Below are positions 6,899 through 7,645 of a stretch of 7,645 nucleotides of DNA, piece after piece. Source of the DNA: an uncultured Collinsella sp. (GTDB taxonomy: Bacteria > Actinomycetota > Coriobacteriia > Coriobacteriales > Coriobacteriaceae); assembly GCA_900555585.1 (NCBI GenBank), contig USLT01000027.1:1-7645 (forward strand). The letters are read 5' to 3'. The position numbers and the translations under genes are program-made. The notes below the pieces were generated by a model. The model made no database searches, was not told where the DNA came from, and worked only from the letters and a program-made list of their open reading frames with translations. Numbering within the stretch: the stretch's first letter is position 1; each line of letters opens with the position of its first letter.

Positions 6899-7645
6899 CT
6901 AGACCGTCCTCAATTCGATCTCACAGCCCATGCGCTCGCCGGCGTGCTTGAAGATCTGCACGGCGTTGAGCTTGAGGGTGTCGTCGAGGACGGAATCGAG
7001 GATGAGAACGCGCCTGGGCTCCATGTCGGCGATGGCCTCGAGCGCCTCAATGGTGAGGCCTCGGGACATGCAGCAGACGAGCTCGTCGCAAGCGACGGAC
7101 CAGATGGGATAGCCCGCGGCTTCAGACTTCTCGACGGGCAGCGTGAGCTCGAGGCCCCATTTGAGCATCATCTCGAAGACGATATCCATATCGGAGCGAT
7201 CGGGCTTGACCACGTCGAAGAGGAGCTGACCGGGCTCGGGCTTCTCAATGCCGGACTCATCGAGCTCGAACACACGGAAGCCGATGTCGGGAAGCTGCTT
7301 GGGTCCCTCGCCAAGCTTGAGTTGACGGTTGGATTCCTCGAGCTCGGTTTTGATTTTGTCGCCTGCGCGGCGAATGCGTCCTTCGCCTATGTCGCAGAGA
7401 GTCTCATACCCGTCCTTGTAGGCGTCGCGTTTCGGGTCACAAGGCTCTGGAAGCTGGACAAGGATAAACTGATAGCGATCATCTTTTCCGAGCTCCTGCA
7501 GGAACATGGCATGGGCGGTCGATGCTGAGCCTGAGAAAAAATCAAGCACAATATCACCCGTGCTTAAATGCTCATGTACGGTAAAGAAGCAAGCAACCGA
7601 AAACAATAGATAGACCGCCAGCACTACACTATTCCGAACCAAAGA
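6899..7645 (-). CDS. mod: Type III DNA adenine methyltransferase Mod, C-terminal part; 5' end outside window and possibly rearranged
   Basis: The frame is open to the window edge (about 248 codons) and stops at TAG 6901-6899, one base before res. It shows AdoMet-binding motif I, GDIVLDFFSGSASTAHAM (about bases 7555-7502), then FILVQLPEP (about 7465-7439), both typical of beta-class type III Mod proteins, where motif I lies after the DPPY motif and the target-recognition domain. Those upstream parts would be off the window. Mod methylates adenine in an asymmetric site and gives the Mod-Res complex its specificity. The FSGSAST form of FxGxGxT has Ala for the second Gly, seen in some Mods. Odd: upstream of about 7564 the expected motif X (KPxxLI-like) is missing and replaced by a hydrophobic run, VVLAVYLLFSVACFFTV. 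The true start codon is not in the window. Confidence 0.92.
   Translation of the reverse strand, partial: SLVRNSVVLAVYLLFSVACFFTVHEHLSTGDIVLDFFSGSASTAHAMFLQELGKDDRYQFILVQLPEPCDPKRDAYKDGYETLCDIGEGRIRRAGDKIKTELEESNRQLKLGEGPKQLPDIGFRVFELDESGIEKPEPGQLLFDVVKPDRSDMDIVFEMMLKWGLELTLPVEKSEAAGYPIWSVACDELVCCMSRGLTIEALEAIADMEPRRVLILDSVLDDTLKLNAVQIFKHAGERMGCEIELRTV
7565..7645. other. AT-rich, non-Mod-like edge segment inside the mod frame
   Basis: By hand count about 43% GC (34 of the 80 bases 7566-7645) against roughly 60% over the neighbouring genes. The minus-strand mod frame stays open but encodes a hydrophobic peptide unlike any Mod. The other two minus frames are stopped and also lack a KPxxLI-like motif, so a simple frameshift does not restore it. 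On the plus strand, one frame is open from after TAA (7582-7584) to the edge, without an obvious start. It could be a recombination junction in mod, an insertion edge, a chimeric assembly end, or a divergent real Mod segment. Confidence 0.4.

Noticed and set aside
7640..7642. TTG at 7642 as the start of a 247-aa protein
   Set aside because: The frame is already open at the window edge and motif I would be far too close to the N-terminus for a Mod. It is an artefact of truncation, not a start site.
1..7645. tRNA genes, attachment-site repeats, insertion sequences, CRISPR arrays or toxin-antitoxin pairs
   Set aside because: Searched by eye on both strands. No cloverleaf-like sequence, repeated arrays, transposase motifs or small paired genes were seen; the element ends are presumably outside the window.

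Overview
The window looks like an accessory (mobile or defence) region of a high-GC bacterium. GC is roughly 60% over most of it, codon third positions are strongly G/C, and genes are tightly packed with normal Shine-Dalgarno sites. The style of the integrase and small mobilisation-like protein, and the codon usage, suggest a gut actinobacterium of the Coriobacteriia type (Collinsella, Olsenella or Eggerthella relatives). That is an inference from composition and gene style; no taxonomic marker gene is present.

Layout. Left edge, + strand: the C-terminal catalytic half of a tyrosine recombinase (1-516), then a small ribbon-helix-helix/MobC-like protein (522-947) whose ribosome site lies inside the end of the integrase gene. 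Converging on it with only 3 bp between stop codons is a minus-strand gene for a GmrSD-type DUF262 + DUF1524 protein, a modification-dependent (type IV-like) restriction enzyme (951-2654). Its upstream region (2655-2948) holds a plausible minus-strand promoter overlapped by a 7-bp inverted repeat, plus a doubtful 72-codon ORF. The right half, all minus strand, is a compact operon read from right to left: mod (type III DNA methyltransferase, C-terminal part only, cut by the window edge), res (complete type III restriction helicase-nuclease, 1020 aa), and a DUF4238 protein (294 aa). Both junctions in this operon have a single base between stop and start.

How they fit together. Mod and Res form a type III restriction-modification system. 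The DUF262/DUF1524 protein would add restriction of DNA with foreign modifications. DUF4238 is the unassigned partner and, given its 1-nt coupling to res, the best candidate for an undescribed accessory component. The integrase and MobC-like pair suggest the defence genes are cargo of an integrative element, although no attachment site, tRNA or relaxase is visible.

Main oddities: the mod reading frame loses all resemblance to a type III Mod upstream of about base 7564, where GC drops to about 43% and a hydrophobic stretch replaces motif X; the DUF4238 stop codon is followed in the same frame by another ORF; and the integrase/mob and restriction genes meet tail to tail with no room for a terminator. 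No RNA genes, CRISPR arrays or insertion sequences were seen.
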